Below, in pieces: positions 7,583 to 15,974 of a DNA stretch of 21,186 nucleotides (the first letter of the stretch is position 1; each line of letters starts with the position of its first letter). Location: the IMG/VR virus record IMGVR_UViG_3300021424_000272, positions 1 through 21,186 of that record; one strand, given 5' to 3'. The translations under genes were made by a program, and so were the position numbers. The notes below the pieces were generated by a model, which saw only the letters and a list, made by a program, of their open reading frames with translations, searched no databases and was not told where the DNA came from. This DNA comes from a virus.

Positions 7583-7855
7583 ATGATTGATAAACTAACC
7601 CCCCAAATTGTGAAAAAGGCCACTTTTAAGGTTATTTTCCCCACGAACTATGAGTTCGCTAATCCCAATAGTAAGGTTGAAACCTCCTATGAGATTGAGT
7701 ATTCCACCCCTTTAGAGTTAAAGAAACTCTATCAGGAAGCCCGCCAGGTGTGGTCTGAATACTTTGTAGAGGCTTATACGGATACTTTTGTGATGTCGGA
7801 TTCCCACACCTATCAGGAAGAAATCCAAAAACAACTGATGGCCGCTGAATGGTAA
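7583..7855 (+). CDS. Small hypothetical protein (MIDKLTP start)
   Basis: 90 residues from ATG 7583. A TTG at 7565 would add six residues but lies inside the promoter, so it is rejected. The protein is acidic with a beta-rich front (ATFKVIFPTNYEF) and a helical, aromatic end (KKLYQEARQVWSEYFVEAY). Its first residues, MID, match those of two other cassette-driven genes (7927 and 16082). No Shine-Dalgarno is present and the message is probably nearly leaderless. Function unknown. Confidence 0.7.
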   Translation: MIDKLTPQIVKKATFKVIFPTNYEFANPNSKVETSYEIEYSTPLELKKLYQEARQVWSEYFVEAYTDTFVMSDSHTYQEEIQKQLMAAEW

Positions 7856-7859
7856 TTTA

Positions 7860-7936
7860 AGATTTAACCTAAATTTAATATTGAAAGTTTGTAAATATAG
7901 GTTTTCTGTTGTATATTTACTATATAATGATTGATA
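7860..7936 (+). repeat. Promoter/start cassette, copy C
   Basis: Short copy without the terminator and DnaA box: TTTAACCTAAATTTAATAT (shared with copy B), then GTAAATATAGG-TTTTCTGTTG-TATATTTACTAT (shared with copy A), then ATGATTGATA. Copy B looks like a mosaic of A and C. Confidence 0.8.
7888..7919 (+). promoter_or_regulatory. Bacteroidota-type promoter, cassette C
   Basis: TTG 7889-7891, 20 nt, TATATTTA 7912-7919, with the ATG at 7927. It would drive the small acidic gene, the lipoprotein gene and possibly the tRNA-like region. Confidence 0.75.
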
Positions 7937-8154
7937 AGTATTCCCCAATTACTATGAAAAACGAAAATGTTCGCCGATTTGTTCACCTCCAAGAGAAGGC
8001 TAATCTTATGATTGAGACCTATGGTAGGTGTTCTGATGATATTGCTAACGAATTAGAAGAATTGGGAGATAAACTCTCCCCCGAAGAAATTAAGGAAACT
8101 TTACGAATTTGGCAGGAAATGCATACCCTGCCTTATGGTGATGATGATTTTTAA
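7927..8154 (+). CDS. Small helical hypothetical protein (MIDKYSP start)
   Basis: 75 residues from ATG 7927; an upstream TTG at 7909 falls at the promoter box and is rejected. The protein is mainly helical and acidic (NVRRFVHLQEKANLMIE, SDDIANELEELGDKLSPEE) and ends GDDDF. No family is recognised. It is the second of the MID-start genes behind a repeated promoter cassette. Confidence 0.7.
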   Translation: MIDKYSPITMKNENVRRFVHLQEKANLMIETYGRCSDDIANELEELGDKLSPEEIKETLRIWQEMHTLPYGDDDF

Positions 8155-8175
8155 ATAAAAAACAAAAAAAACAAT

Positions 8176-8340
8176 ATGAAAAAACTAATCGCAATTTTGA
8201 TGCTTGCTGTAACAGTTATGGCTTGCTCAAACAACCAAACCACCACAACCGAAACTACAGGTGAGCCGGTAGATTCAACTCTTTTCCAAAATACTGTGGA
8301 ATTGGGTGGTGGTGTTGATACTACTGCTGTAGCACAGTAA
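8176..8340 (+). CDS. Small phage lipoprotein
   Basis: 54 residues, too short for many gene callers. The N-terminus MKKLIAILMLAVTVMACSNN is a textbook lipoprotein signal with lipobox VMAC and lipidated C17. Serine at +2 permits outer-membrane sorting in enterobacteria, although Bacteroidota rules differ. The mature part is about 38 residues rich in Thr, Gly and Val. Possible roles are superinfection exclusion at the cell surface or the outer-membrane half of a spanin pair; the latter is less likely because the gene is 3.5 kb from the lysis genes. It is followed directly by the tRNA-like region. Confidence 0.75.
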   Translation: MKKLIAILMLAVTVMACSNNQTTTTETTGEPVDSTLFQNTVELGGGVDTTAVAQ

Positions 8341-8347
8341 TCAACTA

Positions 8348-8418
8348 AGTCAGGTGGCGGTATTGGTTATGGCCCGCTCAGAAATGAGAAAGCACAGGTT
8401 CGAATCCTGTCCTGACTA
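8348..8418 (+). ncRNA. tRNA-like element lacking a proper anticodon arm
   Basis: Acceptor AGTCAGG (8348-8354) pairs with CCTGACT (8411-8417), and the T arm is ACAGG-TTCGAAT-CCTGT. The 5' side reads TGGCGG as in leucine-type tRNAs. In place of a five-pair anticodon stem and seven-base loop there is only CTCA-GAAA-TGAG (8378-8389), a four-pair hairpin with a GAAA tetraloop. At 71 nt it is shorter than a normal tRNA and cannot present an anticodon in the usual way. It may be a decayed copy, a processing or recombination remnant, or a tRNA mimic. Confidence 0.55.
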
Positions 8419-8627
8419 CACGTTCCGAAACAAGACAACGGATAGTGTGCTCTACACGATGAGAAACGGAGTGATGTCCGTATGAGACTGCTGATAGGAC
8501 AAGGTTCTATTTAGATTGACTATCTACTGAAAGAGGGAATAAATAGTAACCCAAATAGTCTATTCCTAACTCAAGAAATTGAGGACAGCCACAACACCTG
8601 TAAGTTGGATAAATTAGGGTGTTACTT
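8418..8627 (+). ncRNA. Hairpin-rich spacer RNA between tRNA-like elements
   Basis: Hairpins read by eye are: 8418-8448 (ACAC/GTGT and TCCG/CGGA with an internal loop), 8466-8481 (ACGGA/TCCGT), 8512-8526 (TAGAT/ATCTA), 8536-8566 (GGAATA/TATTCC), 8570-8583 (CTCAA-GAAA-TTGAG, a GNRA tetraloop) and 8593-8623 (AACACC/GGTGTT). The density of stems and the GNRA loop suggest a folded RNA. I cannot match it to a named class. GACTA (8518-8522) and TAGTC (8556-8560) could pair as in the P7 helix of a group I ribozyme, but the other core elements were not found. Confidence 0.4.
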
Positions 8628-8741
8628 AGTCAGGTGGCGGAATTGGTAGACGCACACAAGATGGGGAAGGCATAATAATTGCGAAAAGTCAGTACCCTAC
8701 AACTTGTTATAGAATTACAGGTTCGAATCCTGTCCTGACTA
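8628..8741 (+). tRNA. tRNA-Leu-like gene with enlarged anticodon region
   Basis: Acceptor AGTCAGG/CCTGACT with A8741 as discriminator, a leucine-type D arm (TGGCGGAATTGGTAGACGC) and T arm ACAGG-TTCGAAT-CCTGT. The element is 114 nt, about 29 nt longer than a standard tRNA-Leu. ACAAG (8656-8660) can pair with CTTGT (8703-8707), but 42 nt lie between them where a seven-base anticodon loop is expected, so no anticodon is called. The excess contains TGGGG/CCCTA (8662-8666/8695-8699) as a possible inner stem. It may carry a short intron-like insertion, be inactive, or be part of a larger RNA. Confidence 0.5.
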
Positions 8742-8756
8742 CTAAAGATTAATGAT

Positions 8757-8948
8757 ATGAGTTTAGATTGGAAACAAGTTTATATTGAAATGGGTTCTCG
8801 TGATAAAAAAACAAAGAAACTCAAATATTACAATGTTACATCTTTTAATCACAAACGATTTACCTGCAATTGTCCTGCGTATGAGTTTGGTAGGGGTTCG
8901 GAGTGTAAACATATTAAAAATTTAAAAAGAAAATTATCTATTGTGTAG
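8757..8948 (+). CDS. Stand-alone SWIM zinc-finger protein
   Basis: 63 residues holding essentially only a SWIM finger, C-x-C-x(10)-C-x-H: C37, C39, C50 and H52 in FTCNCPAYEFGRGSECKHIK. SWIM domains bind DNA or protein and usually sit in larger ATPases or recombination factors, so a free-standing minimal one is notable. The N-terminus (YYNVTSFNHKRFTCNC) fits the strand before the finger. The gene follows the tRNA-like region by 15 nt with no clear Shine-Dalgarno. Confidence 0.75.
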   Translation: MSLDWKQVYIEMGSRDKKTKKLKYYNVTSFNHKRFTCNCPAYEFGRGSECKHIKNLKRKLSIV

Positions 8949-8989
8949 TGTTAGTTGTTGTTTAAAAATAAAAAGAAAGGAAAATTATT

Positions 8990-9403
8990 ATGGAAATTAT
9001 TTATTTCGCGTTAGGGTTGGTTATAGCTTTGGTGGTTGCTGAGGTTTTGGCCTGGTTTAGCGTAATTAAAGTGTTTAATCGTTATTCTAAAAATATAACC
9101 GATATTCAGATAAAAAATGAAGAACTTATTCGCTCTTCAAAAGAAGAATTACAACTCCTAAATCTTAGGGTTGATAATTTAGAAAATCAAATCTATAGAG
9201 ATATAGATGAGGTTCACACTAGAATAGGTTCAGAAGCCGAAAGGATTGAGAGAGGAATTGATTTTCGTATAGATAAAACCTCTAAAGATATAGATGAGGT
9301 TCACACTAGGATAAGTTCGGAAATTGAAAGGATTGAGAGAGGAATTGATTCTCGTATGGATAAATTTGATTTAAAATTAAAAAAAGATTTACTTAAAGGA
9401 TAA
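8990..9403 (+). CDS. Membrane-anchored coiled-coil protein with tandem repeat
   Basis: 137 residues with one N-terminal transmembrane helix (IIYFALGLVIALVVAEVLAW) followed by a long charged coiled coil. Two copies of a 29-residue unit beginning DIDEVHTRI and containing ERIERGID follow in tandem; their DNA copies begin at 9201 and 9288 and remain very similar, so the duplication is recent. A Shine-Dalgarno-like aaagaaagga precedes the start. It may act as a membrane scaffold or spanin-like rod; function unknown. Confidence 0.7.
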   Translation: MEIIYFALGLVIALVVAEVLAWFSVIKVFNRYSKNITDIQIKNEELIRSSKEELQLLNLRVDNLENQIYRDIDEVHTRIGSEAERIERGIDFRIDKTSKDIDEVHTRISSEIERIERGIDSRMDKFDLKLKKDLLKG

Positions 9404-9445
9404 AATTAACTAACAACAACTACACCGCACAATAGATATTTTTAT

Positions 9446-10012
9446 ATGGCAAATACAGTATTTAATTACATCACTATCAACAACGCTGATGGGAATGTAG
9501 TAGAAAAAATTAAAGAAATTTTCAAATCCACTAATGAAGACCCATTTGAAACAACATTCACAGTTGAATTGGTAAATGCTCTTTTTGATAATATATGGCC
9601 TAATGGTAATGATGATTATGATAGAAGTTGGGTAGAAAACAAATGTGGAGCAAAGTGGTTTAATGGGTATGTGAGTGATTATGGTGATGATGGAACTATT
9701 ACGATAAATATAGATTCCGCATGGGACCCCATTTTTGGTTGGGTTGAAAAATTAGCAGAGGTATTATCTAATATCAAATCCGATGTTTGGATTCAAAACA
9801 AATTTGAAGATGAAGGTTACAACTTTGCCGGAGTTCATTTAATAGCAAAAGATTATTCTTCAGATGAATATATTGAAATGGAAGATTGGGATGTAGATAA
9901 ATTTTTTGAGGGTGGTGAAGAATATAATTTATATTGTGATAAACTGTCAAATATGATGGATGAAGAAGTTGATGCATATTTTGAATATTTAAAAAGTATA
10001 GAAAATGAGTAA
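9446..10012 (+). CDS. Api92/YubB-like (DUF1281-type) protein
   Basis: 188 residues. The pattern matches phage and plasmid proteins of the Api92/YubB ferredoxin-like family: N-terminal FNYITINNADGNVVEKIKEI, the W-x-E-N-K-C-G-A-K-W motif, strands TITINIDSAWDP, a helix (WVEKLAEVLSNI) and FEDEGYNFAGVHLI. The C-terminus is very acidic. Function in this family is not known to me, although it is common in phage early or accessory regions. It overlaps the next gene by 8 nt. Confidence 0.65.
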   Translation: MANTVFNYITINNADGNVVEKIKEIFKSTNEDPFETTFTVELVNALFDNIWPNGNDDYDRSWVENKCGAKWFNGYVSDYGDDGTITINIDSAWDPIFGWVEKLAEVLSNIKSDVWIQNKFEDEGYNFAGVHLIAKDYSSDEYIEMEDWDVDKFFEGGEEYNLYCDKLSNMMDEEVDAYFEYLKSIENE

Positions 10013-10355
10013 GACAATTTTTTGTGATATTGATGGAACGCTTGTATATCAGGTTCCATTTGAAGAAATCAACCTGACAACAAGTATGGCTTTGCCGGGA
10101 GTTGTAAAAAAAATGAATGAGTGGTATAATTCCGGTTATTATATTGTATTGACAACCGCTAGACCCGAAGAATACGAACTTATTACTAAACAAGAAATGA
10201 TTAAGTTGGGTATTCCATACCACCAATTGGTAATGGGTATTGGTAGGAGTGAGAGGGTATTAATTAATAATAAAAGTGTAAAAAACCCAACCGAAAAAAG
10301 GGCAACTGCTATTGAGGTTGAAAAAAATGGTGGGTTTAATGATATTGATATTTAA
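10005..10355 (+). CDS. Short HAD-like protein with altered motif IV
   Basis: 116 residues. Motif I is intact (FCDIDGTL, D8 and D10) and motif II is LTTARP (T50/T51). In the short phage HAD family I recall, the C-terminal motif reads like R-V-L-I-N-D-x-K; here it is RVLINNK, so the usual metal-binding Asp at position 89 is Asn. Activity may be reduced or changed. It overlaps the preceding gene by 8 nt and is separated by 5 nt from the next. Confidence 0.75.
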   Translation: MSKTIFCDIDGTLVYQVPFEEINLTTSMALPGVVKKMNEWYNSGYYIVLTTARPEEYELITKQEMIKLGIPYHQLVMGIGRSERVLINNKSVKNPTEKRATAIEVEKNGGFNDIDI

Positions 10356-10360
10356 TTTAT

Positions 10361-10798
10361 ATGGAACTACCCAATGTAAAAAATGTAAATAAGGGAAAAA
10401 AGCGTTTAAAGAAACACCATTTCAAACCAAAGGATATGGTGGCATATAAATGGTATGCTGAAAAAGAGGTTGGGTATATTATGGAGTGTTATCACTCATC
10501 CGATGGGTGGGCCTGTTATAAAATCAAATCAGCGAGCAAACCTGGATGTATTTATTCCGATATGCAGTTGGATGACCCAGAAGACCCATATTGTTACATA
10601 TCATCCGTTTTGACGAAATCAATGACGGGTGGTGAAAAGGAGTTAGTAAAAAAAAGAATTGAATGGAGTGAATCCAAAAATTTACCTAATAATAAACCGA
10701 TTGTTGAGAAAAAAGCAGAAAAGGTTGTTGTTGATAAGAATGAACTAAAAAGGGCTATTGAAAAACAAAAAGATTTTATTAACGGAAAATTTTGGTAA
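10361..10798 (+). CDS. Basic hypothetical protein
   Basis: 145 residues, Lys-rich at both ends. The middle has paired aromatic and Cys residues (YIMECYHSSDGWACYKIK, DPEDPYCYISSVL) that could form a small beta domain. The C-terminal helix (NELKRAIEKQKDFINGKFW) ends the protein. No family is recognised. Its last codons overlap the -33 element of the groES promoter. Confidence 0.6.
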   Translation: MELPNVKNVNKGKKRLKKHHFKPKDMVAYKWYAEKEVGYIMECYHSSDGWACYKIKSASKPGCIYSDMQLDDPEDPYCYISSVLTKSMTGGEKELVKKRIEWSESKNLPNNKPIVEKKAEKVVVDKNELKRAIEKQKDFINGKFW

Positions 10799-10822
10799 TT
10801 TAAAAATTATTTTGTATATTTA
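10791..10822 (+). promoter_or_regulatory. Bacteroidota-type promoter upstream of groES
   Basis: TTG 10792-10794, 20 nt, TATATTTA 10815-10822. Unlike most other promoters here it leaves a leader of about 15-20 nt that holds a strong Shine-Dalgarno (aaaaggag). Confidence 0.75.
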
Positions 10823-10842
10823 TCAAAAAAACAAAAGGAGTT

Positions 10843-11136
10843 ATGATGAACTATAAACCAATGAATGATTATGTGCTTGTCTTAGTAAACAAACACGATG
10901 AAAAAACGCAGGGTGGATTGTATAAACCTGAAACTGCAAGAGAAACAATGAGTGGAAAGGTTGTTGCAGTTGGCGATGGATTATTTACTCAACAGGGGGT
11001 AAAGATACGTATGAAACTAAAAGTAGATGATGAAGTTCTTTTAGATGGAACAGGCACTCAAATCAAAATTGATGGAGTAAAATACAATCTATATCGTGAA
11101 AGTGAAATTTTGATGGTAAAACTATCAGATAATTAA
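10843..11136 (+). CDS. groES: GroES co-chaperonin
   Basis: 97 residues, normal GroES length. The N-terminus (YKPMNDYVLVLV) and the GKVVAVGDG strand match the family. The mobile loop (EKTQGGLYKPETARE) carries GGL in place of the usual GGI/V tripeptide that docks on GroEL. The C-terminal strand (VDDEVLLDG...YNLYRESEILMV) is also typical. It is the first gene behind its own promoter and Shine-Dalgarno, in the same order as host groES-groEL but with an HNH gene between them. It should cap the phage GroEL ring. Confidence 0.9.
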   Translation: MMNYKPMNDYVLVLVNKHDEKTQGGLYKPETARETMSGKVVAVGDGLFTQQGVKIRMKLKVDDEVLLDGTGTQIKIDGVKYNLYRESEILMVKLSDN

Positions 11137-11150
11137 TATTATTGTTTCAT

Positions 11151-13392
<2,242 letters not shown>

Positions 13393-13414
13393 TTTAAAGT
13401 GTAAATATATCCAA

Positions 13415-13993
13415 ATGGAGTTAGAGGATATGCAATCAGATTTTGATTCTTATCTAAACAATTTTAACTCTTTTTTTGGGCAGTTTATGCGCGAAGATAA
13501 AAAAAATGAATCTGGGGGAGATTCAAAAGATGGTGTTACGGAGTGTTGGGTGAATGAGGAAACGGGGGAAGTTAGACCTGATGAACCCAACACATCCGAA
13601 CCATCAAAACCAAAACCCCAAATTGAAAAAAAGGTTGATAGTAAGTATAAAAAGTTATTCAAAACTATATCTATAAAAGCCCATCCTGATAGAGGTGGAA
13701 GTGGTGATGATTTTTTACGATTGAAAAAGGCATACGATGGTGATAATCTTATAGAAATGGTTGAATTGGCTGTTAAATATGATATAGAGTATGAATTGGA
13801 TTCCGATGATGAAATACTTATTGAAAAAAACATCAAAGGGTATGAGAGTGAAATTGATAATATAAAAAAATCTTTGGCATGGATATGGTGTACATCAACA
13901 AATCCACAAGATAAAATTAACATAATCAAAAGTGTTGAAAGACAAATAGGAAAAGAAATACCATTAGAAAAAATTAATTTGGAGAGTATATGA
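13415..13993 (+). CDS. J-domain (DnaJ-like) protein
   Basis: 192 residues from ATG 13415; an in-frame ATG at 13343 would overlap groEL by 50 nt and is less likely. Residues about 74-110 hold a J-domain core: YKKLFKTISIKAHPDRGG with the H-P-D motif at 90-92, followed by DDFLRLKKAYDGDNLIEMVE. The N-terminus is acidic and low complexity. J-domains stimulate Hsp70 ATPase, so the protein likely recruits host DnaK. It lies directly downstream of groEL, making a three-part chaperone set. It overlaps the next gene by 4 nt (ATGA). Confidence 0.75.
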   Translation: MELEDMQSDFDSYLNNFNSFFGQFMREDKKNESGGDSKDGVTECWVNEETGEVRPDEPNTSEPSKPKPQIEKKVDSKYKKLFKTISIKAHPDRGGSGDDFLRLKKAYDGDNLIEMVELAVKYDIEYELDSDDEILIEKNIKGYESEIDNIKKSLAWIWCTSTNPQDKINIIKSVERQIGKEIPLEKINLESI

Positions 13994-14181
13994 GTTTTGT
14001 GATTGTAAAATACATTAAGAAGAATGTTCCGGTAATTTTATTGGATGGGCATGGTGAAGTTTGGGAGTTTGAAAATGAAGAGTCGGCAGAGTATTACGCA
14101 GCTGTATTTGAAACTAATTCCGATTCGGGTTACAAATATGAAGTAAAAGCAGTTGGAAAAATTCACGAAGAACAAAATTAA
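13990..14181 (+). CDS. Small hypothetical protein
   Basis: 63 residues, ATGA-coupled to the J-domain gene. Beta-rich front (FVIVKYIKKNVPVILLDG) and an acidic helix (FENEESAEYYAAVFE). No family is recognised; coupling suggests expression with the chaperone genes. Confidence 0.65.
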   Translation: MSFVIVKYIKKNVPVILLDGHGEVWEFENEESAEYYAAVFETNSDSGYKYEVKAVGKIHEEQN

Positions 14182-14194
14182 ACTATTTATTCAT

Positions 14195-14830
14195 ATGGAC
14201 AAAATAATATCAACTATTAAAATTAAGGGTAATGATGATTTACAAGCTACATTATCATCTCTTTTTTCAAATCCTAAATCAAACGATTCCGATTGGTTGT
14301 TAAGCCAATTTTACGAATCAATTTCAGATGTAGACACTAATTGTGTTGGCAGTTGTTCTGCTGAATTGAATAGTGTATTCATTGGTGATGAATCAATGTT
14401 GGTTCTATCATCCAACAGCGAATTTCCCCATAATTTAGTAGATAGGATGTGTGAAATATTCAAAGAAATTGATGAGGATTTTGAAATAAGAGGAACATAC
14501 GAACATATGGAATATATTTGCGCGGGTGCTTACTACGCAACATCTATTGGTTCAGTTTCTACTGAAAAGCAATTGAGTTCTTTGATGAGTAAAGAAGATT
14601 ATGAGTCTGTTGATACGATTGAATCAAAAATCTTCTCCATTAAAGATACATTGCTAGAAGTATGTATTGAAGAATTGGATTCTCAATCCATTATGAGATA
14701 TGATGGTGATTACAATTGGGATGATAATTGGAACGATGAGGTTTATGAAATAAATTCAGATGATGATGATATACCTGATTGGTTGATTGATGAGGATGAC
14801 GATGAAAATAGAAAACATTATGAGGATTAA
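14195..14830 (+). CDS. Acidic hypothetical protein, possibly Api92-like
   Basis: 211 residues from ATG 14195; the in-frame ATG at 14153 overlaps the preceding gene and is less likely. The middle (CSAELNSVFIGDESMLVLSS, then an LVDRMCEIFKEI helix and YEHMEYICAGAYYAT) follows the same strand-strand-helix-strand order as the Api92-like protein at 9446, so it may be a divergent relative; this is weak. The C-terminus is extremely Asp-rich. Function unknown. Confidence 0.65.
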   Translation: MDKIISTIKIKGNDDLQATLSSLFSNPKSNDSDWLLSQFYESISDVDTNCVGSCSAELNSVFIGDESMLVLSSNSEFPHNLVDRMCEIFKEIDEDFEIRGTYEHMEYICAGAYYATSIGSVSTEKQLSSLMSKEDYESVDTIESKIFSIKDTLLEVCIEELDSQSIMRYDGDYNWDDNWNDEVYEINSDDDDIPDWLIDEDDDENRKHYED

Positions 14831-14834
14831 TACT

Positions 14835-15425
14835 ATGAAAAAACTAATATTATTATTATTACTACCATTATACTCTTTTGGACAAGGGAGAGATAGTGTG
14901 TATATCAAAAACCAAATCTTTGAAATGGTTTATTCGGAAGTTTTGGAGCAACCAAAATGGATTAAGTACAGGGTTCAATGTGCTGAAAATTCAGTATCTC
15001 GCAAAGGATTGGATTTCTATAAAGAAAAATCATACCATACATCCGATAATGGGGATTATGTGGCGAATGAATGGGATAAAGGGCATATGGCTCCGGCGGC
15101 AGCGTTTGGGTGTGATATAAACTTACTCAAACAAACATTCACTTACTTAAATTCGGCTCTTCAACATCAATCCTTAAATAGAGGTCCGTGGAAAGAGTTG
15201 GAAGAATCTGAAAGGGTGATGAGGCAGAAGGCAGATGATATTAATATCTATATCAGAGTAGATTTTGAACCACCACTTAAAAAAGTATCAGGTGGTGCTA
15301 CTATTCCATCTGGATTTTATAAGAAGATTCATTCAACAAAGTTGGGTGTATGCGATTGTTATTATTTCAACAATACCGCACCGGCAACATCAGATGTAAG
15401 TAAATTTAAAGTTAAGTGTGAATAA
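14835..15425 (+). CDS. Secreted DNA/RNA non-specific endonuclease
   Basis: 196 residues from ATG 14835, chosen because it begins a clear signal peptide (MKKLILLLLLPLYSFGQ) nearly identical to that of the gene at 899. The nuclease core matches the NucA/Serratia family: DKGHM at 81-85 with catalytic H84 (usual form DRGH), then LNSALQHQSLNRGPW with N115 and E123 at the spacing of the Mg-binding Asn and the Glu of Serratia nuclease. It is predicted to leave the cytoplasm, so it would degrade nucleic acid in the periplasm or outside rather than the host chromosome before lysis. C-terminal Cys pairs may form disulfides. Confidence 0.85.
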   Translation: MKKLILLLLLPLYSFGQGRDSVYIKNQIFEMVYSEVLEQPKWIKYRVQCAENSVSRKGLDFYKEKSYHTSDNGDYVANEWDKGHMAPAAAFGCDINLLKQTFTYLNSALQHQSLNRGPWKELEESERVMRQKADDINIYIRVDFEPPLKKVSGGATIPSGFYKKIHSTKLGVCDCYYFNNTAPATSDVSKFKVKCE

Positions 15426-15483
15426 TTACTTTATACAATCATTGTTTTGGAATACTAAAATAGATGCAATCGTTGGTGTAACG

Positions 15484-15558
15484 ATGAAAGTGGCTTTTAC
15501 AATGAAACAAATGGGTGCTCCATTTATATATAAGCAATTTGGTATATTTGAAGAATAA
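15484..15558 (+). CDS. Possible very small peptide gene
   Basis: ATG 15484 to TAA 15556 gives 24 residues (MKVAFTMKQMGAPFIYKQFG... FEE). The frame is open upstream to a TTG at 15442, which would give 38 residues. There is no Shine-Dalgarno or promoter, so this may be a chance frame or the end of a lost gene. The 15426-15561 interval holds nothing else that I can see. Confidence 0.2.
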   Translation: MKVAFTMKQMGAPFIYKQFGIFEE

Positions 15559-15561
15559 GGA

Positions 15562-15969
15562 ATGGTTAAAGTAGTTTGCGGATTACTTAGAAACGAAGAT
15601 AAGGTTTTAATAGGAAAAAGATTAGATACCAACCCAAATTGGGGTGGATATTGGGAGTTTCCTGGTGGTAAGGTAGAGGATGATGGTGAAACGGAGTATG
15701 AAGCCTTAATTAGAGAGTTCAGAGAGGAATTTGGGATAGAAATACAACCATTCCACCAATTTAAATCTGCTGTGGGGGATGGTATAGAGTTAATACCCTT
15801 TATATGTGATTTTGTATCAGGAAAAGCCTCTCTTGGAGCGCATACGGAGATTAAATTCGTAGAGATACCCAACCTAAAGCAGTACACCTTTACACCTCTT
15901 ACAAAGGATATTTTAACCTCTGTGGTGGGTTCTTATGGGGGGTTCTTTAGGAAAAAGAGGGTTAAATAA
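15562..15969 (+). CDS. Nudix hydrolase (MutT-like)
   Basis: 135 residues with a MutT-like start (VVCGLLRNEDKVLIGKR) and substrate-pocket WEFPGGKVE. The Nudix box reads GKVEDDGE followed by TEYEALI and REFREEFGI; the G-to-E spacing has six residues instead of the usual five, a one-residue insertion in the loop. The R-E-x-x-E-E metal ligands (residues 51-56) are intact. Likely hydrolyses an oxidised or excess nucleoside triphosphate. An aagga sequence lies 1-5 nt before the ATG, too close for ideal initiation. A terminator follows 6 nt after the stop. Confidence 0.88.
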   Translation: MVKVVCGLLRNEDKVLIGKRLDTNPNWGGYWEFPGGKVEDDGETEYEALIREFREEFGIEIQPFHQFKSAVGDGIELIPFICDFVSGKASLGAHTEIKFVEIPNLKQYTFTPLTKDILTSVVGSYGGFFRKKRVK

Positions 15970-15974
15970 GAACT

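Larger units (their letters stand above)
7486..7592 (+). repeat. Terminator/DnaA-box/promoter/start cassette, copy A
   Basis: This copy holds the terminator hairpin, GGTAAAAATGTGGATAA, GGCTTGGAAATAT, the -7 segment TATATTTACTATGTAA and the start ATGATTGATA in that order. Copy B (15971-16091) has the same order. Copy C (7860-7936) has only the promoter and start, plus the segment TTTAACCTAAATTTAATAT that B also has. Confidence 0.85.
8341..8756 (+). other. Non-coding region with structured RNA
   Basis: The longest stretch without a gene. It holds two tRNA-like elements (8348-8418 and 8628-8741) that share exact acceptor and T-arm sequence, and a spacer with several hairpins. No reading frame of useful length is seen. 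Because the arms are identical, the 3' acceptor strand of the first (8411-8417) could also pair with the 5' strand of the second (8628-8634), closing the spacer into one domain. Confidence 0.6.

Noticed and set aside
8457-8466. Hammerhead-ribozyme-like text CGATGAGAAAC
   Set aside because: The core needs CUGAUGA, a stem and then GAAA; the leading CUG and the stem between the two parts are absent.
8518-8560. Group I intron P7 candidate (GACTA/TAGTC) with a GNRA hairpin after it
   Set aside because: No convincing P3, P4 or P6 and no clear splice sites; short complementary words are common in AT-rich sequence. Kept only as a remark.
9774-10226. Long antisense open frame
   Set aside because: It is opposite two genes with recognisable motifs (Api92-like, HAD) and its product is low-complexity in composition.
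11142-11150. TTG start for the HNH gene
   Set aside because: The ATG at 11151 is in frame, and the TTG has no ribosome binding site.
14878-15120. Open frame overlapping the secreted nuclease
   Set aside because: It lies in another frame within a gene that has clear nuclease motifs and a signal peptide.
15426-15887. Antisense frame opposite the Nudix gene
   Set aside because: The + strand has a full Nudix box; the antisense product has no recognisable features and no promoter.
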